Positions 36,863 to 48,868 of a DNA stretch of 64,000 nt are shown piece by piece. Numbering within the stretch: the stretch's first letter is position 1; each line of letters begins with the position of its first letter. A model generated the notes under the pieces. That model worked only from the letters and a program-made list of their open reading frames with translations. It was not told where the DNA came from and did no database searches. Position numbers and translations under genes: made by a program. Source of the DNA: Biscogniauxia marginata (lineage: Eukaryota; Ascomycota; Sordariomycetes; Xylariales; Xylariaceae); contig MU404056.1 in the NCBI GenBank assembly GCA_022695795.1, positions 62,001 through 126,000 of the forward strand, read 5' to 3'.

Positions 36863-37737
36863 ATGGCCAATCCAGAGTCATTCCGAGGCTCGACATCGAG
36901 GTTTCTCCGAGTCCGGCCTGGTGTGCTCCTGAAATATCCAGCACAAATCAGGAAAGAAAGCAAATTGTACGAGCAATTGACCGCTAAGATCGCCAACAAC
37001 TTCGCAGTCGAGCGTCAAATCCTCGGGATATTAGGGGAACACCCTAGAATTGTAACGTTAGTTTACCGACTTCAATATGGAGCGTCCACGTAATTAATTC
37101 CGTGTGGAGTTATCTCGGATGGCAAGATGAACCGGAAGGATTGCTCCTCGCCGAGGCCAGCCACGGCAGTCTTCAACGGTATCTCGACGAACACGGCGAC
37201 GCGGTCCCCTCTCCGCTGCGGAAAAAATGGTGCCGGCAGGTTGTCGAATCGATCGCATACATTCACCATCGAGGAGTCGTACATTCGGACCTACGTCCCG
37301 ACAACTTCCTCGTTCACGCCACCACGCCCACGTCTCTTGACCTCCGGCTCTGTGACTTTGGCGGCTCGACATGCGAGGGGCTCGGACTAGACGGTGGGAG
37401 CCTACCGGATTCGGGCTTTTTCGACCCCAATTCCGAGCCGGAGGCATCATCCAAGGCTAGTACTAGTACGGATATATTCAGCATCGCGTCTGTCCTCTAC
37501 ACGATCCTCACCGGGCACTGGCCGTACCGACGACCTGGACCTAGACCCTTCGAGTCGTGCGAGGAGTTGGAAGATTATCAGCGGACGGTTGATGGCTTGT
37601 TTCAGAGAGGTGAATTTCCTGACGTGGACGGAATCTGGGGAGGGGTTGTCATCATGAGATGTTGGATGAATGAATACGCGAGTGCCCAGGATGTCTTGCG
37701 AGCTCTGGAATCCGAGATGAGGGAGGAAATAAGTTAG
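36863..37737 (+). CDS. Small protein kinase-like protein
   Basis: Exons 36863-37056 and 37110-37737 join to 273 residues; the intron is GTTAGT..GTGGAG, 53 nt, and its removal gives HPRIVTYLGWQDEPEG, an intact kinase core. Visible landmarks are a weak Gly-loop (FRGSTSRFLRV), Lys24 in VLLKYP, Glu50 in the C-helix, catalytic loop HSDLRPDN (Asp125, Asn130; the usual Arg of HRD is Ser), metal-binding DFG at 147-149, and FSIASVLYTILTGHWPY. The domain fills the whole protein, with no regulatory regions, and it is short because the activation segment and C-lobe are compact. Key catalytic residues are present, so activity is possible despite HSD. Similar stand-alone kinase-like proteins are numerous in filamentous ascomycetes; no specific role can be given. 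It begins just after an AT-rich block. Confidence 0.8.
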
Positions 37738-38252
37738 TGTCGGTATTGGGTTAGTCATATAATGCTATGAATAAGGAACGGCATTCCACCTCCACGTCGC
37801 TGTAGTTCATGTAAATGTTTAGCCGAGCATGAGATTTCCTGAGGTGAGTGATGAGGGACCACTTTGCTAGATGTTGCAAATGAGAGGGAAGATATTTTAT
37901 GAGTATCGTCATAAATCCAGCCACAGTTATCTTGATCATTATTTTCGTCTTTATAACCTGAAAGCAGCATTGGCTCCTAAGCCTCTATAACTCGGTTCTA
38001 GGATTGTAGTCTCAATCTCGTTAGCAGTCCCCCAGTAAATGCATAACGAGACTGCTTTCTCCTGCGCCACACTTTGTTAGCGCCTCGTGACCTCAAGCCA
38101 CAGGAGCGCTCGGTGATAGCGCGAAGGTGGCTTGTAAAGGCAACGACGTCTTTCTCATTTCAAGCTCGGTCGAGCTTCGTCCTGCATTTTCTGGCCTCGT
38201 CGTCACCATCGAATCCATCCACCCCTGACCTTTGGAGCCCAGCGCCATCACC
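37738..38252. other. Short spacer and V-ATPase promoter
   Basis: About 500 bp holding the kinase 3' flank and the promoter/leader of the V-ATPase subunit a gene. No gene or recognisable regulatory site was seen apart from a CT-rich leader. Confidence 0.5.
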
Positions 38253-41219
38253 ATGGCTCCATCGAAACAGTCCATGTTCCGCTCTGCGGACATGAGCATG
38301 GTGCAGCTGTATATTTCCAATGAAATCGGTCGCGAGTGCGTCAACGCCTTGGGAGAACTTGGACTGGTCCAATTCCGTGATGTACGTCGCCCGTCATCCC
38401 ATCAACTTCCGTTCCAACACCCGGCCCGGAAGACATCGAAACAATGCTAATGGACGATTGCACAGCTCAATGGCGAAGTCAGCGCATTCCAGAGAACGTT
38501 TACCCAGGAGATACGAAGACTCGACAATGTCGAACGTCAGCTCCGTAAGTATTTCCCCTACTCAAATCCGAGTCGCGAACTGACGTGTCAGGCTACTTCT
38601 ACGCTCAAATGGAAAAGGCCAACGTCCCCCTACGAAAGCTGGATCTTGATGTCGAAACCCTCGCGCCCCCTACCACCACCGAGATTGATGAGCTCGTCGA
38701 ACGCAGCCAGAGCCTCGAGCAGCGCGTCTTCCAGCTCAACGAGAGCTACGAGACTTTGAAGAAGCGGGAAGTCGAGCTGACCGAGTGGCGATGGGTTCTT
38801 CGTGAGGCTGGCGGGTTCTTCGATCGCGCTCATGGAAACGTGGAAGAGATCCGGGCGTCGACAGACGACGACGATGCTCCTCTCCTCCAAGACGTCGAGC
38901 AACACCAACAGGGTGCTGAAGTTGAGCGCTCATTCTCTAGCATCAACATCGGCTTTGTCGCCGGGGTTATCAACCGCGATCGCGTCGCTGCTTTCGAGCG
39001 CATCCTGTGGAGAACCCTCCGCGGCAACCTGTACATGAACCAGTCCGAGATCCCCGAGCCTCTGGTCGACCCTTCCAACAACGAAGCCATCAACAAGAAT
39101 GTCTTCGTCATCTTCGCCCACGGCAAGGAGATTCTGGCCAAGATTCGCAGGATTTCCGAGTCGATGGGAGCAGATATCTACGGTGTCGACGAGAACTCGG
39201 ATCTTCGCCGAGACCAGATGCACGAGGTTAACGCTCGTCTCAACGATGTCCAGAATGTCCTGCACAACACCCAGCAGACCCTCAACGCTGAGCTGACCCA
39301 GATCGGGCAGTCCTTGGCAGCTTGGATAGTCTTGGTCACCAAGGAGAAGGCCACCTACCAGACTCTCAATCTTTTCTCGTTTGACAGGCAACGACGGACT
39401 CTCATCGCCGAGGGTTGGTGCCCTACCAATGATCTGCCCCGTATTCGAACTACGCTTCAGGATGTGACCAACCGAGCGGGCCTCTCGGTTCCATCTATTA
39501 TCAATGAAATTATAACTAACAAGACTCCGCCCACCTACCTGAAGACCAACAAGTTCACGGAGGCTTTCCAGACCATCATTAACGCCTACGGCACGGCGAC
39601 CTACCAAGAGGTCAACCCCGCCCTGCCGGCTATCGTTACATTTCCTTTCCTGTTCGCTGTCATGTTTGGTGATTTCGGTCACGCAATAATTATGTTGACG
39701 GCCTCCTTAGCCATGATCTACTGGGAGAAGCCTCTGAAGAAGGTCACTTTCGAACTATTCGCCATGATCTACTATGGTCGCTACATCGCTCTAGTCATGG
39801 CTGTGTTCTCGCTCTTCACCGGTCTCATCTACAACGATGCCTTCTCCAAGTCTATGACATTGTTTGACAGTGCCTGGGAATGGGACGTCCCCGAGGGATG
39901 GAAGCAGGGTGAACCTCTCACCGCCAAACTGAAGGGCGACCACCGATACCCATTTGGTCTCGACTGGATGTGGCACGGTACGGAGAACGACCTCCTGTTC
40001 ACCAACAGTTACAAGATGAAGATGTCTATCATTCTTGGTTGGGCACACATGACGTATTCGCTTTGCCTTTCTCTATTCAACGCGAGGCACTTCAAGAGGC
40101 CGATCGATATCTGGGGTAACTTCCTTCCCGGGATGATCTTCTTCCAGTCTATCTTCGGCTACCTGGTCATCTGCATTGTCTACAAATGGTCTATCGATTG
40201 GAGCACGGCCGACAGTCAGCCCCCCGGACTACTCAATATGCTTATTTACATGTTCTTGCAGCCCACAACGTTGGATATCCCCCTGTACCGTGGGCAGGCC
40301 ACCGTGCAAATATTGCTACTCCTCCTCGCCTTCGTCCAGGTCCCCATCCTGCTATTCCTGAAGCCGTTCTACCTGCGGTGGGAGCACAACAAGGCTCGCG
40401 CTAAGGGCTATCGTGGGATAGGCGAAAACTCGAGAGTCTCAGCGCTAGACGACGAAGATGGCGATGGGCACGTTGGCGGGAACGGCAACGGCAACGGTAA
40501 CGGCTTCGAAGGTAACGGTCGTCATAGTATAGACACCGACGACGGCGAGGGTGTGGCCATGCTCGCGCACGGCGGAGATGATGACGAGGAGCACGAGGAG
40601 TTTGAATTCAGCGAGGTCATGATCCACCAGGTCATTCACACTATTGGTAAGTTATGCGACTATATTTATACATTACACGTGTGGCATGGGCTATTTTCTT
40701 CTCTTTTTCTTTCCGTATGATAGATTGCTAACCCGTGATTTTTTCCTTCTTCTAGAATTCTGCTTGAACTGCGTCTCCCACACTGCCTCGTACTTGCGCC
40801 TGTGGGCCTTGTCGCTTGCTCACCAGCAGCTCAGCGTCGTGCTCTGGGACATGACCCTGGGTCCCGCGCTGACCCGGCCCGGCGTCGTCGGCGTCATCGC
40901 CATCGTGGCCATGTTCTACCTGTGGTTCTTCCTGTCCTGCGCCATTCTTATTGCTATGGAGGGGTGTAGCGCTATGGTAAGCCCTTTTTTGTCGTTGTTA
41001 CCAACCCCCCCCCCCTTCTTCAATACGATGGATTTGTATAAGAGAAGAAAGAAAGAAAAATCTTTTTTGCTAACAATTATTTCCTAGTTGCACTCCCTCC
41101 GTCTTCAATGGGTTGAGGCGCAGTCGAAGTACGCCGAGTTCGCGGGACACATGTTCACGCCGTTTTCTTTTATCACCATGTTAGAGGAGGACGACGGGCT
41201 AGCCGAGTTTAGAGGATGA
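38253..41219 (+). CDS. VPH1: V-type proton ATPase subunit a
   Basis: Exons 38253-38381, 38466-38544, 38592-40646, 40756-40976 and 41088-41219 join to 871 residues, close to the family length. All four introns have GTAAGT/GTACGT/GTAAGC donors. The N-terminal cytosolic half starts with [17 protein letters not shown] and [11 protein letters not shown] across the first joint. The membrane half has [35 protein letters not shown] and, in exon 4, [20 protein letters not shown], which holds the Arg essential for proton movement in yeast Vph1. The C-terminus ends with the conserved [16 protein letters not shown]. Subunit a carries protons through the Vo sector of the vacuolar (or Golgi) pump; in filamentous ascomycetes a single gene usually serves all compartments, so vacuolar targeting is likely but not exclusive. 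An Asn-Gly repeat ([14 protein letters not shown]) sits in the loop before exon 4. Confidence 0.96.
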
Positions 41220-41657
41220 AAAGATTAATTATGGGGGTGGGTGGGATTGTTCATGTCAAAGCTTGTTTGATTGATTAATTGATTGATTGATTGTTTTTAC
41301 TATTACTATTACTACTAAAGACCTGAAAGAAAGGAAAGGAAAGGAAAGGAAAGGAAACGAGGATTAAGTTAAGATGATCCGGTCAGCCGTGTGTGTGTGT
41401 GTATGAGTAGAAAGAAAATTGTATTACAATACTTAAATATATGAAGTAAAATAAGTGAAGTTTTTATAAAGTGGTATATTTTTAGTTGATTTATTTGTTA
41501 TTATAATTTAAAGTGATATAAAAAGGTATATATTATTTTAAAAATTTAATTATTAATAAATTAACATTTTTATAACTATGTTTCTTTTTATTTAATTTTA
41601 TTAATTAATAGTGATTATATAAAATAAAGCTTAAATTAAAGGTTGTAAAGGTGTTAT

Positions 41658-41850
41658 TATCACAGGCAGGGGTCACGGAAGCTACTAGCACGTACCGTAC
41701 CTGCTCCAGGTCAGGGACTGACCTGGAGCAGGTATATAAGGGTAGCCTCTCTCCCCTTCCTTTGGGATAGGGCAAGCGTTTGTCTTGCTTTATCCCTCCC
41801 CCCCCATAGGAATACACTGGTTGTACCTAGCTTGCCCTACCTCCGTGACA
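41658..41850. mobile_element. Probable solo LTR (193 bp) with 5-bp target duplication
   Basis: The element is bounded by GTTAT on both sides (41653-41657 and 41851-41855). It begins TATCAC and ends GTGACA, inverted ends that match TGTCAC..GTGACA except for one G-to-A change of the type RIP produces. Inside are a GGTCACGGAAG near the left end mirrored by CTCCGTGAC at the right end, a perfect 17-bp hairpin, and a TATATAAG box at 41733-41740 followed by pyrimidine-rich sequence, as in an LTR promoter. No internal gag/pol remains, so a solo LTR or a small non-autonomous element is the best reading. A second copy elsewhere in the genome is needed for proof. Confidence 0.5.
41698..41734. repeat. 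Perfect inverted repeat, 17-bp arms, 3-nt loop
   Basis: TACCTGCTCCAGGTCAG (41698-41714) is followed by GGA and then its exact complement CTGACCTGGAGCAGGTA (41718-41734). It lies inside the LTR-like element just before the TATATAAG box. Confidence 0.9.
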
Positions 41851-42660
41851 GTTATTAAGTTATAGTTTAACTTAAATACTATATAAAGTATAGGCCTTAA
41901 CTCAGGAATTGGATTGATCAAATGGAGTTAACTACTATACGTTTTCCGTCCCATCCGTCGTCACTGAAAAACCATGACACCGAAACCCCTTTTTCGAGAA
42001 GCGTCCAGCTTGATACGAGTGACGTTGACATGGTTCCAATGTGTCAAATAACTTGGTCTTGTAAGTTGGTCTTGGAGAATTGCAAAGCTCTTCTGTTCGG
42101 CTTCGCTGGGGATGAAAAGTCTGCCTCGCTATCCATCTTTTTCTGCCGGAGGAGTGAGTGTCTTGGGGATTTCTCCTTTTTGGCGCCCTTCGGCTAACCA
42201 ATGCGGTTTTCCGCTCTTGTAGTGGTTGAATCTTTTGTTGAAACCAGGGTACGTATTTTCCTCGAGAATCCTTGTCAATCGATCCCAATGTACATCTCCG
42301 ATGCGTCAAGATTCGTAGGACGGAATCCTGATCTTTCGAATGGCGTCCATTCTATCATCGGTTATTGCCATACCAAACCCGTCGACCGTGAAATCCCAAC
42401 AAACGAAACCCACCCATGAACTAGAACTGGACTAACTTAGAGGAAACATATCAGACAAGGGAATTGTCTTTCGCCCGATCTACCTACGTACGGGTTTAAC
42501 CAGGGAGGGACCTAGGGACGACCTTCAACACTAATATATCTATCTTGCAACCCCTAATCCAACCGCCTAACCTGATTTCGTCTGTGAATTGGGGGTGCGG
42601 CCGATGAATTCGAATTCCTAGGATATATCGGTTAGGTGGGTACCTAGGTATGTAGTTAAA

Positions 42661-42693
42661 CAGGACAGGACAGGACAGGACAGGACAGGACAG
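42661..42693. repeat. (CAGGA)6.6 microsatellite
   Basis: Perfect pentanucleotide tandem repeat in the spacer between VPH1 and VNX1. Confidence 0.95.
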
Positions 42694-42903
42694 TGGCGTA
42701 GATTGAAGTATCTCCTACCTAGAAGGGAGGGGATATCGTTGAGCTCGTCGCTTAGAATCGACGGGTAATGGTAGGGACGGGGAAACCTACTGATGATTAG
42801 GATCTTTTCTATTGAAATATTCGCCGCGATATCTTTGCTGGCGGGTTGGGGTGATAGGAAAGCGTGAGTGGGTGGTCTCAATATTTTTCTCCTCTCTATG
42901 ATC

Positions 42904-42953
<50 letters not shown>

Positions 42954-42964
42954 TGTATGTATAT
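42904..42964. repeat. (TA)n(GTAT)n compound microsatellite
   Basis: About 11 TA units run directly into about nine GTAT units. It is likely polymorphic. Confidence 0.95.
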
Positions 42965-43718
42965 ATCATTCATTACTCCTCTCGTACCCTTTCAAAAGAG
43001 ACCAGTGGTCAAAATACATCCTCCTCTTTTACGAACCTAGACTGCTTATACATATCGTACATTGAAAAGAAGGGGTATACATATTTATATACCCGCGAAC
43101 ATAATAAGTAGGTATTTCAACTTGACCTACCTAGTTACTTTAATAAAGCAAAGCAAGACCAACACCTACTATACATATATGCCTCTATGTGTGTATATAT
43201 ACATACAATTTAATATCTCCCTTTATAGCAAGAGAAGAGTTTCGTAATCCCCTTTCTCATTTCCTTTCCCCCCCCCCTCAAGTCACTCACTAACCACTAC
43301 CATGTCATTTAATAACATAACAACAAAATGAAGTATAAAAAACACAAGTTAAAAGATGTAAATATAATTTCCACACCTCCCTTTTCTTTCTTTCTTTCCC
43401 TTTATAACTCCTGAACATTATGAATCCCCGTCATGACCACCCTTGATGAAAAACCTGTCTTTCCTGTAAAAAGGAACAAAAACAAAACCACTTATGCATA
43501 TAGAGTATATGTTGGAAACCACCAAAAAAAAAACCTCCCCAGCAAAAACAACATTAGAACTATAATCAACCACCACTCTATTAGGTTATGGATATAAGCC
43601 TGCCCCTTTTTTCGTGTGTTAATCAATTAATCAACCAATCAATCAACCAGATTGATCTTTATAAGAAGCAAGCCCCCCCCCCTCAGATACCTGTCCACCC
43701 GTCCTTATGCCCTATACC

Positions 43719-46700
43719 CTATATCTCGAAAGACGGCGCGTTGGCGCCCTTCCCCACGGTCTTGTAGCTCGTCCAGACGCCGTCCGGGCCGAGGGTGTCG
43801 AACCGCGAGGCGCCGATACCAGACTCGCCGTCCGTAAAGCCAGAAAAGTAGAAGCCCACGACGACGACGACGTACGTGAGGAGCAGGATGCTGCCCTTGA
43901 AGTAGTTGCTCTTGCCCTCGCCGTACATGTAACTCAGCAGGAAGACGCACAGGATCACCGTCACCATGTCCCACTGCGGGAAGAGCAGGCTGAACGTGTA
44001 GTGGATCGGGTCTATCTTGTCCCCCTTGGGCTCGATCGGGTACACGGCTGAGAAGAAGACCAGGGCCGGTATCTGCAGGAGGCAGACTTGTAGGGCATAC
44101 GCAGAACCGATCTCCATTGATAGGGCAATGTTTCCGTTCATAGCGAATGAGATGGCATTCTATAATAGAGCAAGCACTGTTAGTTTGGAAACATGCGATG
44201 TTGTAATTAGGGGGGAAAGGTTGGACTTACCAAGAACTCCGTGGTATTGGGTACCAGAGCAAAAAGTGTAATACCTAGGAACTTTGGATCGATGGCATAA
44301 TTGTCAAGCACTACATCGACCGTGTCGACCAAAATCTCAGCTACAACCGCATAAAGGACGGTAGCGCCCATCAGGATAATTGAACTCTTCATCCGACTCC
44401 AGTTGGGGGCATCATGGCCCCCGTGTGAGGCTTGGGCATTCTCTCCTGAATCCTCCATGTCGGGAAAGGTACCTGTGCGGATAGGCACTGGCCTCACTGT
44501 CGAAGTACTAGCTCCTACGTTGGAAGGTTGGTTAGAAATACGACGTGGACCTCGGGCGTCGCGAGCAGCAATAGCCGCTGCGGTAGCGGCCAACTCGGTC
44601 ACGCCGCGGACGAGATTGTTATTATCTATGTCCGAGAACCCTGGAATATTGACGTGAGAGCGTACGCTATCCGAACCCCCACTCCCGCTACTCTTGGGAG
44701 GGACCATGTGCGGTGTCTGGGCAGCACCATTTGGAGGCACGCCTGACGTGTGTCGCGAATGACGATCGTCTCCTTCGTTTTGTAGGCCGACCTGTTTCAA
44801 GGATTGTCCCAAAATGCGTTTATAAAGGTTGCTATCTCGAATGTCGGCACCAGTCACATCTGCAATATTACGTGACTCGGAGAGACGGGCGGCAATGTGC
44901 TCTTCATGCTTCTTCTCATCAACCTCGGTATTCCAGATAACCGCGGCATGGGTTCGTAGGGTGAACCACAGGCCGATGACGTAGGCACAGAAGAGAAGGA
45001 TCGCCGCCATATAGCAGTAGGGACGGACAGCCTCGATGTAGAAACGATCGTCCAGGGCAGGAACTTGCGAATAGTAGCAACGACGACAATCCCGCTCACT
45101 GCTCATTACAGAATCCGTGCAGCTCTGACATCGTAGTTCGTGTGTGCCGTAGATCTGATAGAAAAGTGTCGGTCCGAACGCTGCGACGGTAGCGAATATC
45201 AACATAGTTGAAGTCACGCCGGCTGATTTGGCGTTGAATCGTTGCGTCTTGCGTTTGATAGCGCCGAAGCACATCGATAGTCCGGGCAGGAACAGGATAC
45301 CGGCGAAAATACTACCAATGATACTACCTTCGACAAGCTGTCCCTTACCATCCTTGAGAGCAACGCAATAGAGGAAAACCTCCACTATGGTTGAGAAGAA
45401 GGCGTTGATTGCTGCGCCGAGGCCCATTGAGGACTGGGCCGAGATAGAGGCCACAGCTTGACCGATGAAGTACGCCAGGGGAATGATGGAGAACAAACCG
45501 GCCACGAATAAAAATCCAGGGGTTGTCAAAAAGCTGTCAAGATGGAGAACGCTATCTAGAACCAGCCAGTCGAAGATGACGAAAATAACTACTGCCATGA
45601 GGTTGATGAGGAAGATGTTGGTCCCATCGACGGTATACTTCCAATACTTAGGACCCACGGCTCGATATGTGCAGAGAAGGATCGACGAATGAGGGCCATC
45701 GGAAGTTCTCGCCAAGTTGATATTAGACTCGAAGGACAATGCCAATGGGTGTCTTCTTAGGTGGTCAAAGAGAAGATTTGTGACTTTGCCCATCGGGATC
45801 CAGAACACCAAGAACCAACAGATGGCGGAGCCGATAAGAAGTGACGGAGTGACTAGCCCCCAGAAAGAGATGAAGAAAATAACCCGTCCAATGTTCCATT
45901 GCCCCCTTCCAAATAATCGTCGCTTCAATTGTCGGTTGGGGTCATCAGAGTGATCGTAGCGCATAGATCGGCCAAGTAGGCTGTCCGTCTCGCTGGGCTC
46001 CGAATCAATGCTCCTCCGTGACCGGCCGACAATGGAGCGATTCCGTGATTCGGGTCCAAAGAAAAGCCGTCCATATTCCAGGTCTCCGCTTTGCCACTGC
46101 TCATATTCACTGATACTCCGGCCCTCTCCTTGGTCCTCGTCTAGGTAAGCCTCATCCTGCTCGAGTCGCACAAACTTCCCAAAAGGATAGAAGATATAGC
46201 CGGCGAGGCCCCATAGTACGCGACCGTACTCTCGCCCACTAGGGGCGGCGGCGAAGATGAAGCAGGCTATGGCGCCGAGAGCAGCACAGGCGGCCATCCA
46301 CCACCCAAAAAGCAATGTCCACGTGATGTTGAAGAACACTAACCACTTACTTACCCTGCCTCCGGGAGACGAGTGAATATCTCCCTCGGCAGTCTTCTGG
46401 ACAGATCGGTTTTTCTTGTACAGCGCCGGCTTCCAGATTCTGATACCAAAGGGATGTGTCTCATTGATGGCTTGTTGGCGATCTTTCAAGGTAAAGCTCT
46501 CAGCATCGCTAAGGCCATCCTCTTCGTCATCAAGAGTGTCCGGGCTGGAGGGTACATCCTCCAAGACATCTTGCTCGTGCGGCTCGACCCGTGGCTGAGA
46601 GGGTGTCTGGTCATCTTCTTCCGACCGTTCTTCAATGCCGTCGTCCTCCGGTGCAGTACTGCGAATCGAATGTACGCGCGACAGAGCCGGCGCAGCCATA

Positions 46701-47351
46701 GTCCGGCGTCGCATAGTAGATGACTGTCTTGCCGCATCGTTGTTGTACGGAGGCATCGGAGAGAAACCCTGCCGAGAAGCAGCATCGATTTCCACCTCGA
46801 CTGGGTCGTCGTCGGTCGAGAACACGCCTCCCCGATGAGGTGCTTGGGCACTGGAAGAGGTGCGGCGAGGCATGGCAGGCTTTCTGGGGCGTTGCCTGCC
46901 GCGGTCAGAGGTTTGGACGGGAGAACGAAGCGGCTGCCCACCAGTCCGAGAGTGGGAGCGATCATGAGCAGTCGACTCGCTCAAATACTGGCTGCTGCTG
47001 CTAGCGGGCGGCGGTGTTTGGAGGGTGCCTTATGAAGCGATTTTAGGTTAGCTTGGCACGGGAGACGACGTGACATCAGCTAACGGTCTTGGGAGACAAG
47101 ATTGAGTTTTGGCTGGGGAGCTACAGATAGCTGGTCTATAGATAGTACGGTTACAAGGAAGACACAGAAGACTCAGAAGACGCACCATAAGACGGGTCAG
47201 GTCTCCTCCGCACAGTTTCGGATGACTGGTAACTCTCGGGGGCCGGGTCGTCGCCTCGCGAGTCTCTGAAATCGCGTCGACTATGAGGGGGTCGCGTATC
47301 GGTGGGAGATGGGGTGGCCGAAGTGCTGGCATCCTGCGAAGGGGGATCCAT
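43719..47351 (-). CDS. VNX1: Vacuolar cation/H+ antiporter of the VNX1 / CAX type
   Basis: Exons 47351-47155, 47000-44231 and 44159-43719 join (phase 2, then phase 0) to about 1135 residues. The first exon starts MDPPSQDASTS; its donor is GTAACC and the acceptor CGCTAG, after a GCTAACC branch site. A nearby alternative AG (GCTAGCAG) would shift the joint by one Ser. Residues 1-260 are hydrophilic with many Ser/Thr/Arg. Many membrane segments follow, including LLFGWWMAACAALGAIACFIF and, as antiporter core, SSMGLGAAINAFFSTIVEVFLYCVALKDG and ILVDTVDVVLDNYAIDPKFLGITLFALVPNTTEFLNAISFAMNGN, both with the acidic residues of Na_Ca_ex repeats. Yeast Vnx1 exchanges Na+ or K+ for protons at the vacuolar membrane and transports little Ca2+; specificity here is inferred. 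The gene is longer than yeast VNX1 (908 residues), mainly in the N-terminal tail and the Ser-rich loop. It is convergent with VPH1, whose pump supplies the gradient. Confidence 0.9.
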
Positions 47352-48868
47352 ATCGCGGTCGTAGCACGATGGCGAAGATACTGCGAAGACGCTGTGAAAA
47401 CAGATGCAGTGTTTGAGACACAAGTGTCTTGGTATATCAAGCTTGCTATTTGACAGCAGACCAAAATGGTCGCGTCGAGCTTGAGATGGGGGCTGGCAAG
47501 ACTAGCAAAACAGAGACGGCGGGATCGAAAATGCCAGAAACGAGGTTACGTATGTCAGAATGTGTTTGGTGTGTTGCCGCAGCACGGGTAGATAAGTCGC
47601 TCGCATGTCCCAAAGCGGAGCTGGCCGTCCGAGATGTACAGAAGCCTGTTGGAGGAGACAGGATGGAATGGAGGGGGTGGGCACGCAACTTGGCGGCAGA
47701 GCGCAAGGTTCGGAACCAACGTCAGTGAAGCTAGTTTGAGAGTGAGTCGCGGTGCAAATCTCCGGAGCAGACCAGAGAAAAAGCAGGAATGACCAGGTAT
47801 GGGAAAGAAAAGAGAAAAAAATACCTAAAATACCTATCAACGTCCACGGTTCGCCGGCCGGTCCCTCTCTCCTTCTCCGTCAGATCTCACCGATGACACA
47901 AGACAGCGACGGTAGAGACGTGACAGCCTCGCAAGTCCTGACCTGGCTCTAGTTTAGGACTTGGATTGAGTCGTGATGGATCCTCGTGATTATTTACAGT
48001 GGACATGGCAGCACACCCTGGTTGCCTATGGCGTATTGATGGGTGCACCCGCCGGCCAATCTTACCTCGAAGTGGGCTGGCGCGGATCTTGGCTCCAAGC
48101 ACTCGTCCGCTCTGGGTGAAGGTATTTAGATAACTCACAGCAACCGCGAATAGCGACGAGGGCCGATGGAATCTTCGATCCGACCCAGCCGGGGGGGCCT
48201 ATTATTCGCATGGAACAAGTGACACCTGAAGGGGAAGAAAACAGATGTTTCTAGCTGCGGCAAAAGTGGAGGCGGGAAGCTCTTTTTGCATGATCGGTTC
48301 GTCTACTTTATATCTGTGAGTACCCGAAGATCGAGACATGCCTACGTACAAATTACATGTAGGAGACTTGGGGGGCATCCCCCCGGTACGGGCATGCTGT
48401 AGGCACTAGGCATGTATGCACGCACTTATCATACATATTACATAATCCGGAGATAACACCGTCTGACCTGTAATGCAGAGGTCCACCATGTACATAATGA
48501 AGTGGATGCTGCATCTGCCTGCCTAAGCTTATTCTCGTTAGATGCTTGGCGCGGAATTTAAAACAGCCGCCTCTCCGGGACGCGTTGCTGCGACCTCTGC
48601 CTGCACCGGGCTGAAGCTTTCCACTGCTCAAACCCTTGTCGGGCCGTCATTCAAGCTGTTTTAGTGTTTAGCCTCATCCAACCAACTCCGAGTGCTCGTC
48701 AACTTCAATCAATCACCACACTTGCGCATCTGACCACCAGCTGTCTTTCCTCCGACATCTACTCAGTGATATTCCATCCCACTTTGGCCACCGTATATCC
48801 CAGCCTCTCGACCTCCTTTTATTGTGACCGAACGACCCTAGAACCTCCGGGACGGAGCTCCAGCAGAC
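47352..48868. promoter_or_regulatory. Divergent promoter region of the VNX1 and RPT6 genes
   Basis: 1.5 kb between two outward-pointing starts. A CCAAT box is at 48056-48060. A GGGGGG-CAT-CCCCCC inverted repeat lies at about 48369-48384. The 150 bp before RPT6 is CT-rich leader. Open frames inside (for example around 47430-47730) lack any recognisable product. Confidence 0.5.

Larger units (their letters stand above)
41220..43718. other. Convergent spacer between the VPH1 and VNX1 genes
   Basis: The 3' ends of both genes meet here. It contains an AGGAA repeat (41332-41355), an AT-rich zone (41420-41650), the LTR-like element at 41658-41850, a CAGGA repeat, a TA/GTAT microsatellite and several mononucleotide runs. 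No protein gene is supported. Confidence 0.65.

Noticed and set aside
42618..43247. Frames across the TA/GTAT microsatellite (YIYIYIYM and YVCMYVCMYV products)
   Set aside because: Translations of simple repeats.
46338..46360. Intron at GTAAGTAAGTGGTTAG inside VNX1
   Set aside because: It would be only about 17 nt long and the frame is open through it with membrane-segment sequence beyond.
48250..48800. PACE-like proteasome promoter elements near RPT6 (GCGGCAAAAG, TTTGGCCACC)
   Set aside because: Both differ from GGTGGCAAA by substitutions or an insertion, and the element is established in yeasts, not in filamentous ascomycetes.
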